A program made the translations under genes and the position numbers. Below the pieces are notes generated by a model. It had not been told where the DNA came from, did no database searches, and was given only the letters and a program-made list of their open reading frames with translations. A stretch of DNA of 64,000 nt from Methylocystis sp. Sn-Cys (GTDB lineage: Bacteria > Pseudomonadota > Alphaproteobacteria > Rhizobiales > Beijerinckiaceae). Below, piece after piece: positions 47,531 through 55,641 of this stretch; the stretch's first letter is position 1, and each line of letters starts with the position of its first letter. Location: NCBI RefSeq assembly GCF_016745395.1, contig NZ_JAERVJ010000003.1:319293-383292 (forward strand), read 5' to 3'.

Positions 47531-49147
47531 CTACTGCGTGAGGATTGAGGGATAGAGTGATTTCCAGAAGCCGCATTTATGCGCGCTCGACGCGTCGAAA
47601 AGTGCTGTCTCGCCGGGCGCGAAGCGCATCACGTCGCTATCCGCCGTGAAGAGCGGCCAGGTCGGCCCGTTGCCCGCGACCGGACGGCCGGTCTTTGCGA
47701 AGCTCGTCCAGTAGGCCGTCATCTGCTCGGCTACCAGCTTCGACCCGCCTTGGAGATCCGGCCCCGCAATTTGGCGCGTGTTGTCGAAATGCGGGAAGAG
47801 ATAGGGCAGCTCCGACGAATGCACGGCGCCCATCTCGAAGCCCGGATTGGTCGTGACGGCCGGCGCGTTGCGATCGGCGAAAACGAACTCGTAGACGGGG
47901 ACAGACTTTCTCAAAAGCTTCGCGGTCTGGAGATAAATGCAATTGTTGATGCCGACATCCGGACGGAAATCCGACCACACCGTGCCGAGAGCGGCAGGGG
48001 CCGAGGAGTAGTCGGCGAGCGGATATTTGGCGGCGATCGCGTCTGCGTTCTTGCCATAGGTCTGCGCGAGCTCAGCGACGTAATTGTCTTTCGTCACGGA
48101 GAGGCCCGCCTGAATGGCGTAAGCGACATAGAGTCGAAGCTCGTCGCGCGTGCCGCCCATGATGACCGGAACATGCACGAATTTCCCTTGAGGGATCGCT
48201 TCGGCGCCTGGCAGGGGCACAGTCTTCGTGCCGGTGACTGGCAGGAAGGTCACGATATTGCCGCCGGCGATCGTCACGCCGGCGTCGAGCAAATCCTTCA
48301 CGGGCTTCTTGCGCAGGCAGGCAAGGGCGGTCGACTCGTCCTTGCAGTCGACGAGATCGGACATCTTCTTGCCGATCTCCTTGCCCTCCGCGACGGTCGG
48401 GAGCGGCGTGACGCAGCCCGCGCTTTGAACGATCGCCTTGTTGTAGAGGCCCTTCGTCTCTTCGGGCGCGAGAAGGTGCATGCAGACGCCCGCCCCGCCG
48501 GCGGACTCGCCGGCGACGGTGATATTGTTCGGATCGCCGCCGAAGGCCGCGATATTGCGCTTCACCCAACGGAGCGCGGCGCGCTGATCCTCCAACCCAT
48601 ATCCGCCGTTGTGATCCGGTTCGAAGGCGGGATGGGCGATGAAGCCGAAGACGCCGAGCCGGTAATTGAAGGACACGACGACGGCGTCGCCGGACCGCGC
48701 CAGATGATCGAGCGGATAAAGCGCGCTCGATCCGCCGACGAAGGCGCCGCCGTGAATCCACACGATGACCGGGCGTTTGCGTTTGTCGGCCTTTCCAGGC
48801 CAGGGCGCGGTCACATTGGCGTAGAGGCAGTCTTCGTCCTCGCTGGCTTCGGGAATGCCATAGCGCGCGGCCTGCGGGCAGGCGCTTTTATATTTGGTCG
48901 CGTCCAGAAGCCCGCTCCAGGCGCGCGCAGGCTGCGGCATCGCCCAGCGATGCTCGCCCGTGGGTGGCGCGGCGTAGGGGATTCCCTTGAACTCGCGCAG
49001 CCCGTCATGCACGACGCCGCGCACGCTTCCTTTATCGGTTTTGACGATCGCAGGGTCTTGTTGCGCCGCGAGAGCGCGCGGAGCCGGCGCGGCGGCCAGG
49101 AGTGAAAAAGCGATAAGGCTCGCAGGCCGACCGAAGGTAAAATTCAT
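47531..49147 (-). CDS. Secreted carboxylesterase type B
   Basis: 538 residues. After a signal peptide (about 1-28, ending RALAA) comes the alpha/beta-hydrolase fold of the cholinesterase/para-nitrobenzyl esterase class. The oxyanion loop is WIHGGAFVGGS (about 130-140), the nucleophile S215 is in GESAGG, the acid is the Glu in GGTRDELRLY and the His is in GAVHSSELPYLF. Five or more cysteines (for example ASEDEDCLYANV) allow family disulfides. It hydrolyses carboxylic esters in the periplasm or outside the cell; the substrate is unknown. ATG 49147. Confidence 0.94.
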   Translation of the reverse strand: MNFTFGRPASLIAFSLLAAAPAPRALAAQQDPAIVKTDKGSVRGVVHDGLREFKGIPYAAPPTGEHRWAMPQPARAWSGLLDATKYKSACPQAARYGIPEASEDEDCLYANVTAPWPGKADKRKRPVIVWIHGGAFVGGSSALYPLDHLARSGDAVVVSFNYRLGVFGFIAHPAFEPDHNGGYGLEDQRAALRWVKRNIAAFGGDPNNITVAGESAGGAGVCMHLLAPEETKGLYNKAIVQSAGCVTPLPTVAEGKEIGKKMSDLVDCKDESTALACLRKKPVKDLLDAGVTIAGGNIVTFLPVTGTKTVPLPGAEAIPQGKFVHVPVIMGGTRDELRLYVAYAIQAGLSVTKDNYVAELAQTYGKNADAIAAKYPLADYSSAPAALGTVWSDFRPDVGINNCIYLQTAKLLRKSVPVYEFVFADRNAPAVTTNPGFEMGAVHSSELPYLFPHFDNTRQIAGPDLQGGSKLVAEQMTAYWTSFAKTGRPVAGNGPTWPLFTADSDVMRFAPGETALFDASSAHKCGFWKSLYPSILTQ

Positions 49148-49366
49148 GCTGACCTGCCGCTGGTTGTCTGGAGACTTGGCGCGGCATTCAAGGCGGAAAG
49201 GATGCAGATTCGGTAAAGCTGCCGTTGTCGCTATTTGGCCGCCGTAAAGCGGCGGTCAGGCGAGCGGCGCGCCCCATGGTTATAGAGTTGGAGGGCGGTT
49301 GTTCCGACGCGTCGCCTCCACCCACGCCCCAATGACAAGCGCGCCATCCCTGCGCTATGAAAGCGC

Positions 49367-50119
49367 ATGAGCGCCAAACCTCTCCGTCTCGGAATCAACG
49401 TCGACCATGTCGCCACCATCCGCAACGCCCGCGGCGGCCCCAGGCCCGACCCCGTGCGCGCGGCCTTGCTCGCGATCGAAGCCGGCGCCGATGGGATCAC
49501 CGCACATCTGCGCGAGGATCGCCGCCATATTCTCGACGCCGACATGGCGCGGCTGAAGGCGGCGATCTCGAAGCCCCTCAATTTCGAAATGGCGGCGACA
49601 GGGCAGATGCTCGACATCGCCCTCGCCACCGCCCCGCACGCCGTCTGCCTCGTGCCGGAGAAGCGGACCGAGCGCACGACCGAGGGCGGGCTCGACGTCG
49701 TCGGCGGGCATGATTACCTCGTTCCCTATGTCGATCAGCTCGCGCGCGGCGGCATTCGCGTGTCGCTCTTCGTCGAGCCGTCGATCGAGGCGATCGACGC
49801 TTCCGTCTCGATCAAGGCGCCGGTCGTGGAGCTGCATACGGGCGCCTGGTGCCATGCGGTCGAGGTCGGCGATGCGGCGTTGGCCGAGCGCGAATTTGCG
49901 CGGGTGACGGCCGCCGCGGCCTATGCGGGCGAGCGCGGACTCGAAGTGCACGCCGGCCACGGCCTCGATTACGAGACCGCGCGGCAGGTCTCGGCGCTGC
50001 CGCAGGTGGTCGAGCTCAATATCGGCCATTTCCTGATCGGCGAGGCGGTTTTCGTCGGCTTGGCCGAGGCGATCCGCCAGATGCGCGAGGCGATGGACGA
50101 GGGGCGCGCCGCTCGCTGA
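49367..50119 (+). CDS. pdxJ: Pyridoxine 5'-phosphate synthase
   Basis: 250 residues. The TIM-barrel enzyme condenses 1-deoxyxylulose 5-phosphate with 3-amino-2-oxopropyl phosphate, the last step of de novo vitamin B6 ring formation. Signatures: [67 protein letters not shown] and [11 protein letters not shown]. The start at 49367 is chosen; an out-of-frame ATG ten bases upstream is not used. It is convergent with the DUF2336 gene across two repeat elements. Confidence 0.97.
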   Translation: MSAKPLRLGINVDHVATIRNARGGPRPDPVRAALLAIEAGADGITAHLREDRRHILDADMARLKAAISKPLNFEMAATGQMLDIALATAPHAVCLVPEKRTERTTEGGLDVVGGHDYLVPYVDQLARGGIRVSLFVEPSIEAIDASVSIKAPVVELHTGAWCHAVEVGDAALAEREFARVTAAAAYAGERGLEVHAGHGLDYETARQVSALPQVVELNIGHFLIGEAVFVGLAEAIRQMREAMDEGRAAR

Positions 50120-50122
50120 CAG

Positions 50123-50266
50123 AGTGGCGTTGACGCCCCTCGTGCTTCGAGACGCCTGCTGCGCAGGCTCCTCAGCATGAGGGGCTTCTACATCTATGCC
50201 AAACACTTAGGCCTCATCCTGAGGAGCGAGCGACGCTCGCGTCTCGAAGGACGAGGCCGCCTCGGG
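50123..50266. repeat. Family C palindromic element, 144 bp
   Basis: Contains CCCCTCGTGCTTCGAGACG, CTCCTCAGCATGAGG and CGCGTCTCGAAGGACGAGG. The copy at 57215-57358 has exactly the same length and differs at only a handful of positions. Located directly after pdxJ. Confidence 0.92.
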
Positions 50267-50283
50267 AGTTGGCCAACAAATTA

Positions 50284-50343
50284 GCGCGCCTGAAGGCGCG
50301 CGGTCCAAGCGCGCGGCCCCGGACCGCGCGCCTTCAGGCGCGC
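50284..50343. repeat. Family F inverted repeat (23-bp arms)
   Basis: GCGCGCCTGAAGGCGCGCGG (start of the arm 50284-50306) and its reverse complement (50321-50343) around a 14-base loop, the same design as 14472-14526. It lies at the 3' end of the DUF2336 gene and may serve as its terminator hairpin. Confidence 0.88.
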
Positions 50344-50348
50344 ATTGA

Positions 50349-51605
50349 TCACGCCGCGATCTGCATCAGCTCCGCTTCGAACGCCACGAGATCAATCAGC
50401 GGCGCCGAACGGGCCGGCACGCCGGAGAAGGCGGCGGGCGCCGCAACCTCGGGCGCTTGCGCCTCGGCGGCGATGCGCGCGGCTTCCATCCGGGCGTCTT
50501 CGAGCGCGGCTTCCATCTCGAAGCGGCGCAGCAGCGCCATCAGCCGATCGAGCTCGCCGCCGTTGATTTCGTCGCAGGCGGTCAGCACGCGTTCGATCAT
50601 CATGAGCGAGAGGCGTGTCTCGCCGCCATGGATGTCGGCGTATTCTCTCTGGGCTTCGAGCGCCGCGCGGAAGGCGGGCAGGAATTTCTCCGGCAGTCCG
50701 GCGCGGCTGTAGAGCGCGGCGAAGCCGGCGCCGCGGAAGTCGCGCAGCAGCCCGGCGACTTTTTCCTCACGCAAGCCCGAAAGCTCGACCAGCGCCGCCT
50801 CGAAGAGGTCTCGATTGCCGCTGAGCAGCGCGCGCAGCACGAGGCTCGCGGTTAGCTGCTGTGAGGCGCGCAGATGCGAGACGAGATCACGGACGCCCTG
50901 GCGGCCGTCGCGCTCGGCGGTTTCCGTGACGATGATGACGTTCGCCTTGTCGCGCTCCTCCCGAGAGAGGCGCTCGGCGCGCTCATTGGTGAGCCAGCCG
51001 CACTCGACAACGAAGGCGGAAAGCGCCGAGGCGGCGGCCTTGACGAGATCGTTCCTGACCGTCGCCGGCAGCCAGGGGCGGGCGAGCAAAGCTTCGCGCA
51101 TTTCGGCGTCGTCGCCGAAGCGCTCGATCATGCGGCGCATGGAGAATTCCGGGAGATCGGCGCCGGGGTTGACGGCGAGCGAAATCGCCGCCTCGCGCGC
51201 GCCGACTTCCGCCAGCGCGGCGCAGACGCCGGCCGGCACGCGGGCGCGCAAGGCGATGGCGCTCTGGGCGAAAGCGTCGCCGATGGCGGCGCAGTCGATG
51301 AGCTCGGCCTCGGTAAGGAGCGGCGAGCGCGACAAAATGGGTGCGGCAATATCCGACTGGTCGGCTGCAAGCGCGGAAACGATGGCGTGGGGCGCGTCGA
51401 CAGCGCTCGCGACATTATCGGCAAGGGCGCGCCGCACCAGCGGCGAGGGGTCGTCGAGAAGCGACATCAGCGCGATTTCCGCCGCACGCCGCTCCTGCGG
51501 CTCGATGTCGCCGTAGAGATAGGCCCGCGCCAGCGCCCCGGCGCCCTCGGCCCGCTGCGCCGCATTCGCCGTCTGCGCCCAAGACAGGAAATTACGCACG
51601 ATCAT
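50349..51605 (-). CDS. DUF2336 protein
   Basis: 418 residues, all-alpha, matching the DUF2336 family of alphaproteobacteria: HEAT-like N-terminal helices (LMSLLDDPSPLVRRALADNV; LSRSPLLTEAELIDC) and a C-terminal half with TASLVLRALLSGNRDLFEAAL and ACDEINGGELDRLMALLRRF. Function is not established; HEAT-like packing suggests protein-protein interaction. ATG 51605. It is divergent from the CitE-like gene across 108 bases. Confidence 0.85.
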   Translation of the reverse strand: MIVRNFLSWAQTANAAQRAEGAGALARAYLYGDIEPQERRAAEIALMSLLDDPSPLVRRALADNVASAVDAPHAIVSALAADQSDIAAPILSRSPLLTEAELIDCAAIGDAFAQSAIALRARVPAGVCAALAEVGAREAAISLAVNPGADLPEFSMRRMIERFGDDAEMREALLARPWLPATVRNDLVKAAASALSAFVVECGWLTNERAERLSREERDKANVIIVTETAERDGRQGVRDLVSHLRASQQLTASLVLRALLSGNRDLFEAALVELSGLREEKVAGLLRDFRGAGFAALYSRAGLPEKFLPAFRAALEAQREYADIHGGETRLSLMMIERVLTACDEINGGELDRLMALLRRFEMEAALEDARMEAARIAAEAQAPEVAAPAAFSGVPARSAPLIDLVAFEAELMQIAA

Positions 51606-51713
51606 GGACGCCTCGGACCTCCGTTAACGCAGCGGCTTACGTAAACGAACAATGGCGATTTATGGTAAATTCTCGCTTAAACCTCGGCGCCACCGTCTGA
51701 AAAAACTTGGCAA

Positions 51714-52388
51714 ATGCACTCAGTGCTCGTTCTTCCGGCCGATGGGCCGCTTCCAATGCGCGCGCTCGATAGCGGCGCAGTCGCGCTGTTGCTGCGCCTC
51801 GGCGGCGCGCTTTCTCGCGACGATGCGCGCACGCGGGCGCGGGCCTTTGTCGAGACGGCTCGGATGCGGGCCGGGCGGCCGAGACTCTTTGCGCAAGTCG
51901 CGCCTGTGACAGGCGCTGAGATCGACGGCGACCTCGAAGCAATCGTCTGCGCGGGCCTCGACGGCGTTTTCCTCGAAGGCTGCGAGGGGCGCGGCGACGT
52001 TCAGGGGCTTTCCGTCAAGCTTTCTGTCAGGGAGGCAGAGGCCGGCTTGCCGGCCGGCGCGCTGGCGATTGTTGCGCTGGCTGCGCAGACGCCGGCCGCC
52101 GTCTTTCAGCTTGGCCGCTACAAGGGCGCCTCGCGCCGTCTTGCCGCGCTGGCGATGGACGAGAGCGCGCTGCCGGGCGGCGCGCAGGCCCGGGTGGCGG
52201 CGCGGGCGCTTCTTGTTCTCGGCGCTGCGGCGGCGGGCGTTTCGGCCCTCGATGTGGCGCCAGCGTCAGGCGAGGGCGCGCTCGCGGCGCTCCGGCGTGA
52301 GGGGTTTGCGGGCGTCATCGCCTTTTCCGAGGCCGAGATCGTCGCGATCGAGGCGATCTTTGGCGGCGCAATCGACAAAAGGCCATGA
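51714..52388 (+). CDS. Degenerate CitE/HpcH-type aldolase-fold protein
   Basis: 224 residues resembling a shortened citrate-lyase beta/HpcH TIM barrel: VLVLPADGP at the first strand, ARTRARAFVETAR in place of the KxxAR segment, LDGVFLEGCEGRGDV where active members have a metal-binding GIxLPKxE-type strand, and AALAMDESAL where they have the FGxEDL-type strand. The usual lysine and acidic metal ligands are not all present, so catalysis as in CitE is doubtful. Its stop overlaps the next ORF by four bases (ATGA), tying it to an exported protein. Confidence 0.65.
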   Translation: MHSVLVLPADGPLPMRALDSGAVALLLRLGGALSRDDARTRARAFVETARMRAGRPRLFAQVAPVTGAEIDGDLEAIVCAGLDGVFLEGCEGRGDVQGLSVKLSVREAEAGLPAGALAIVALAAQTPAAVFQLGRYKGASRRLAALAMDESALPGGAQARVAARALLVLGAAAAGVSALDVAPASGEGALAALRREGFAGVIAFSEAEIVAIEAIFGGAIDKRP

Positions 52389-53392
52389 TCGGCGCAATAG
52401 AACGGGCGATGAGCAGAAAAGACTTCCGCAGGATTGGCCCTATTCTCGCCGTGGCGCTTGCCCTGCCGGCCGCGACCGATCCGGCGCTTGCCCGGCGCGG
52501 GCAGCTCCCGCCCGCGCCATCGGCCCCGTCGCAATCTCCGGCGCCGACGGCGCCCGCGAATACGGAAGGCTTAGCGACGCTGCGCTTGAGCGCGACGCTC
52601 GGCGCCAATGATTCGCAGACGGTCCGCTCCGGCATGGTGTGGCGCGTCTTCGAGGAGGCCGCCCAGCCGGATGGCTCCCATAAGCTCGTCGCGCAATCCG
52701 ACGAAGCGACGCCGACCCTGCCATTGCCGGACGGCGCCTATGTCGTGCATGCGGCCTATGGCCTGGCGGGCGCGACGCGGCGCGTCGTCGTGGAGGGCCA
52801 CAACGTCGCCGAGCGGCTGCCGCTCAACGCCGGCGGCTTGAAGCTCGTCGATATGCTCGGCGAGACGAAGATTCCATCGCAGCGCCTGGCGATCTCGATT
52901 TATGTGCCCGAGCGCGGAAACGCAGAAGCCAAGCTGGTGGTCGCCAACGCAAAAAGCGACGAGGTGATCTGCCTGCCCGAGGGGGCCTATCATATCGTCT
53001 CGACCCTGCTCGATACGAGCCAGGGCGCGCAGGGCGGCAATAATACGACAAACTCCGTCGTCACTGCCGATCTGAAGGTCCCCGCCGGCAAGCTGATCGA
53101 GGCGACGCTCAAGCATCACGCCGCCGCCATCACCCTCAAGCTCGTGAAGGCGCCGGGAGGCGAGGCGCTGGCCAACACCAGCTTTTCCGTGCTGACGCCG
53201 GGCGGCGACGTCATTCGCGAATTGATCGGCGCTTTTCCCTCGCTCGTCCTGGCGGAAGGCGAATATGTCGCCATCGCGCGGCACGACGGTAAAACCTATC
53301 AGAACACCTTCCGCGTTCAGTCGACCAAGGACGCCGACGTCGAGGTCGTCATGAAGGAAGAGGCGGCGCCGCAGGATGAGCGGCCGCAATAG
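52385..53392 (+). CDS. Exported three-repeat beta protein of unknown function
   Basis: 335 residues, family not recognised. A leader with basic start and hydrophobic core (RRIGPILAVALALPAA, cleavage near ALA) precedes a Pro/Ala-rich linker (about 40-60). Three similar beta units follow, each closing with an L-x-x-G-x-Y strand: LPDGAYVVHAAYG, LPEGAYHIVSTL and LAEGEYVAIARHDG. The ATG overlaps the preceding CitE-like stop (ATGA); an in-frame ATG at 52409 gives a shorter leader MSRKDFRRIG and is plausible. The strand motif resembles that of the 1712-residue protein at 14542-19680. Confidence 0.72.
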   Translation: MIGAIERAMSRKDFRRIGPILAVALALPAATDPALARRGQLPPAPSAPSQSPAPTAPANTEGLATLRLSATLGANDSQTVRSGMVWRVFEEAAQPDGSHKLVAQSDEATPTLPLPDGAYVVHAAYGLAGATRRVVVEGHNVAERLPLNAGGLKLVDMLGETKIPSQRLAISIYVPERGNAEAKLVVANAKSDEVICLPEGAYHIVSTLLDTSQGAQGGNNTTNSVVTADLKVPAGKLIEATLKHHAAAITLKLVKAPGGEALANTSFSVLTPGGDVIRELIGAFPSLVLAEGEYVAIARHDGKTYQNTFRVQSTKDADVEVVMKEEAAPQDERPQ

Positions 53393-53422
53393 CGAACGAG
53401 ATGCGCTCGATTGGTTCGGCGC

Positions 53423-53707
53423 CATTCCCGACGCTCGCGCCGTTTGGACACGCAGGAAACCACCGCCGTCATTGCGAGGAGGCGGAGCCGACGAAGCAAT
53501 CCAGGGCCGCATCGCCGCCCTGGATTGCTTCGCTTTGCTCGCAATGACGGGCTCTGGGCAAAACCAACGCTCTTGTGGCTCTGGATTCCCGGTTGGGCTT
53601 TCAGTCCGCCGGGAATGACAAATGGCGATCCGAGCTGTTCAAACGGAAACGGGAATCACTTTTGAGGAGCGACCATAGCTCGCGTCTCGAAGGACGAGGC
53701 CGCCGCG
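53423..53707. repeat. Composite of family A, B and C fragments
   Basis: Left part of an A element (CATTCCCGACGCTCGCG, 53423-53439), then an 83-bp B element (53467-53549), then the right half of the A element (CAACGCTCTTGTGGCTCTGG onward, 53565-53619), then a truncated C element (about 53664-53707, GCTCGCGTCTCGAAGGACGA). In the intact A copy only 30 bases separate the two A parts. The 414-base gap contains no gene. Confidence 0.85.
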
Positions 53708-53728
53708 GAGATTTGTCAAAAAACAAAG

Positions 53729-53753
53729 CCGGCGACCGAAGGTCGCCGGCTGA
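53729..53753. terminator. Intrinsic terminator, bidirectional
   Basis: AGCCGGCGACC-GAA-GGTCGCCGGCT, an 11-bp perfect stem with a 3-base loop. It is followed by GATTTTTT on the plus strand and by TTGTTTTTTG on the minus strand. It serves the convergent exported-protein gene and porin gene. Confidence 0.9.
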
Positions 53754-53806
53754 TTTTTTGGTGTCCCCGCCGCTCGCTTCGCGAGCGCCGGAGAGGCGCC
53801 TCTCGC

Positions 53807-55300
53807 TCAGAGCAGCGAGAAGGGGATGATCACGTCCATGTTGAACATGCCCTGCGAGGAGCTGCGAGCGATCCCGTTGCCGGTGTTCTGGCCGCGGAAG
53901 AAGGGCTGCGTGCCGTTGACCGAGGTGTCCCAACGGAATTCCGGACGCAGGATCAAGCCGGTGATGATCGGCAGCTTCGGCAGCTCCGGGGTGATCGTCG
54001 CGCCGAGGGTGAGCGCCAGATAGCTGGTGCCGACATTGGCGGGCCCGAACTGGCAGGAGTAGCAGGGGTAGCCGTGGAGGAAGTTCGCGGCGTCGAAGTA
54101 GCCGGGGAAGCCCGCGACGAAGAAGTTCTTGTTGTCGCGGTAATATTCGATGCGGCCGTTGATCTTGAGGAGGTCATTGACCTTGTAGGACGCATATTGC
54201 GCGATCGCGTAGGACTCGGCGCCCTGCGGCTTCTGCGGGAGCGCAGCGAGGCCCGGCCACGCCGGATTCACGCCGGCCGCGAGGGTGTCGAAGCTGCCGT
54301 AGAGATTCTGCGGGATGCCGGTGACCGTGGAAATCGGGTTCCAGCCGCTTTCACGATTATACGCCATATCCGTGATGAGCGTGAGGTTCTCCGTCACCTT
54401 CCACGTCGTCGTGAGGTTGGTGTAGGTGCGGTTCGCCGTATTCGGATCGCAGACGCAGGCGATCGGCGTGTTCGGCCAGGTGAGCGGCGTCATGCCGGGG
54501 AGGGGCGCGAAGGCGATGGCGGGATTGCCACGCTGCACGGGGTTTTCCGGGCCGTGGTGAACAATGCCGAGGATGGTCAGATTGCCGTCGAGCAGGTTGA
54601 GGCCGAAACCGCCATGGAAGGACGGCGAGTTGTTGTTGTCGCCCGGCCAGCCGATGAAGGTGTTCACGCCCGTGGTGACGCCCGCATAAACGTCGAGCCA
54701 CTCGCGCACATGCGTCGTGGTCATCAAGCCGGTGTGAAGGAAGGGCCCGAAGTTGAAGATGTACGAGTGCGAGTAGAAGAGGTTGTCCTTCGCATACATC
54801 ACCTCGGCGCCGTTATACGTCGGGAATATGCCGGCCTTTACGTCGACGCCGCCCTGCGAAATGTAGCTCGTCCAGGGAAGGTGCGCCTGGACGTTGGCCT
54901 CCAGGAAGCCGAACTGCGTGCGGTCGTGGATCCAGTAATCGGTCGTGCCGATAGTATGGTTGTAGCGCATGTCCTCGCCGATCTGGGCTTGGACTTTAAA
55001 GCCGAAGTCATAGGACGTCGCTTTGGGGTCGATCGGGCGCTGCACGGTCAGAACAGCGCCGTTGAACGTCGGCCAATTGGCGCGATCGGTGTAGAGATGG
55101 CCCCAGTTCAGCTTGTTGTAAGGCTGGTTGAAGTTGATGGCGATGCCGCCCTCGACATAACCGTCGATGGTGAGCGTATCGAGCCATGCCGGAGGCGGCG
55201 CGGGAACTACGGCCGCTTTCTTGTTCGGCAGGTCGGCCGCGAGGGCCATGCCGGCCGCGAGCGACGCCGCAGTCACAACGGGAAGACTATACCATTTCAT
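53807..55300 (-). CDS. Outer-membrane beta-barrel porin (BBP2/OmpL-like)
   Basis: 497 residues. Signal peptide MKWYSLPVVTAASLAAGMALA; the mature start ADLPNKKAAVVPAPPPAW is the kind seen in Hyphomicrobiales outer-membrane proteins. Alternating amphipathic strands fill the rest (YVEGGIAINFNQPYN, GFKVQAQIGEDMRY, LTLITDMAYNRESGW, KINGRIEYYRDN) and the C-terminus ends in a hydrophobic strand (MFNMDVIIPFSLL). The pattern matches the putative beta-barrel porin-2 family. Four cysteines occur as ACVCD and YPCYSCQFG, two close pairs that may form loop disulfides. A palindromic operator candidate lies 82 bases upstream. Confidence 0.87.
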   Translation of the reverse strand: MKWYSLPVVTAASLAAGMALAADLPNKKAAVVPAPPPAWLDTLTIDGYVEGGIAINFNQPYNKLNWGHLYTDRANWPTFNGAVLTVQRPIDPKATSYDFGFKVQAQIGEDMRYNHTIGTTDYWIHDRTQFGFLEANVQAHLPWTSYISQGGVDVKAGIFPTYNGAEVMYAKDNLFYSHSYIFNFGPFLHTGLMTTTHVREWLDVYAGVTTGVNTFIGWPGDNNNSPSFHGGFGLNLLDGNLTILGIVHHGPENPVQRGNPAIAFAPLPGMTPLTWPNTPIACVCDPNTANRTYTNLTTTWKVTENLTLITDMAYNRESGWNPISTVTGIPQNLYGSFDTLAAGVNPAWPGLAALPQKPQGAESYAIAQYASYKVNDLLKINGRIEYYRDNKNFFVAGFPGYFDAANFLHGYPCYSCQFGPANVGTSYLALTLGATITPELPKLPIITGLILRPEFRWDTSVNGTQPFFRGQNTGNGIARSSSQGMFNMDVIIPFSLL

Positions 55301-55381
55301 GCCAGGAACTCCGGTCTGGATAAAAAACCTGCATGAATATCAGCTCCCGCGAAGACTTCGTTCAAGCTTATCCGAATTGCA

Positions 55382-55402
55382 TTTGCCTAATGAATAGGCA
55401 AA
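55382..55402. promoter_or_regulatory. Perfect 8-bp inverted repeat upstream of the porin gene
   Basis: TTTGCCTA-ATGAA-TAGGCAAA. It lies in the 341-base divergent region between the porin (start 55300) and the Rieske-reductase (start 55642), 82 bases before the porin start codon, where an operator would be expected. A TTGACA at 55443-55448 on the plus strand has no good -10 partner. Nothing else was recognised in the gap. Confidence 0.5.
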
Positions 55403-55641
55403 GCTGACGGATTGTCCGGATATGTTGCTGTGATGTCACATTTTGACAGGACTGCAATCTTGAGAAATTTGCCTTTTGTTAACCGGCGTCGCCGCGGCAA
55501 AGGCCTCGACGACGCCGAGACGCGCTCCTTAATGATTGATTCGGCGAGGTGATCACAAAGGCTCGCTTGCCGGCCTGCTTCGCCGTCCCACTTTCTCTCA
55601 TGGGCGGCCACGTTCAGGTCCGCGCAAAAGGGAGGCACAAA

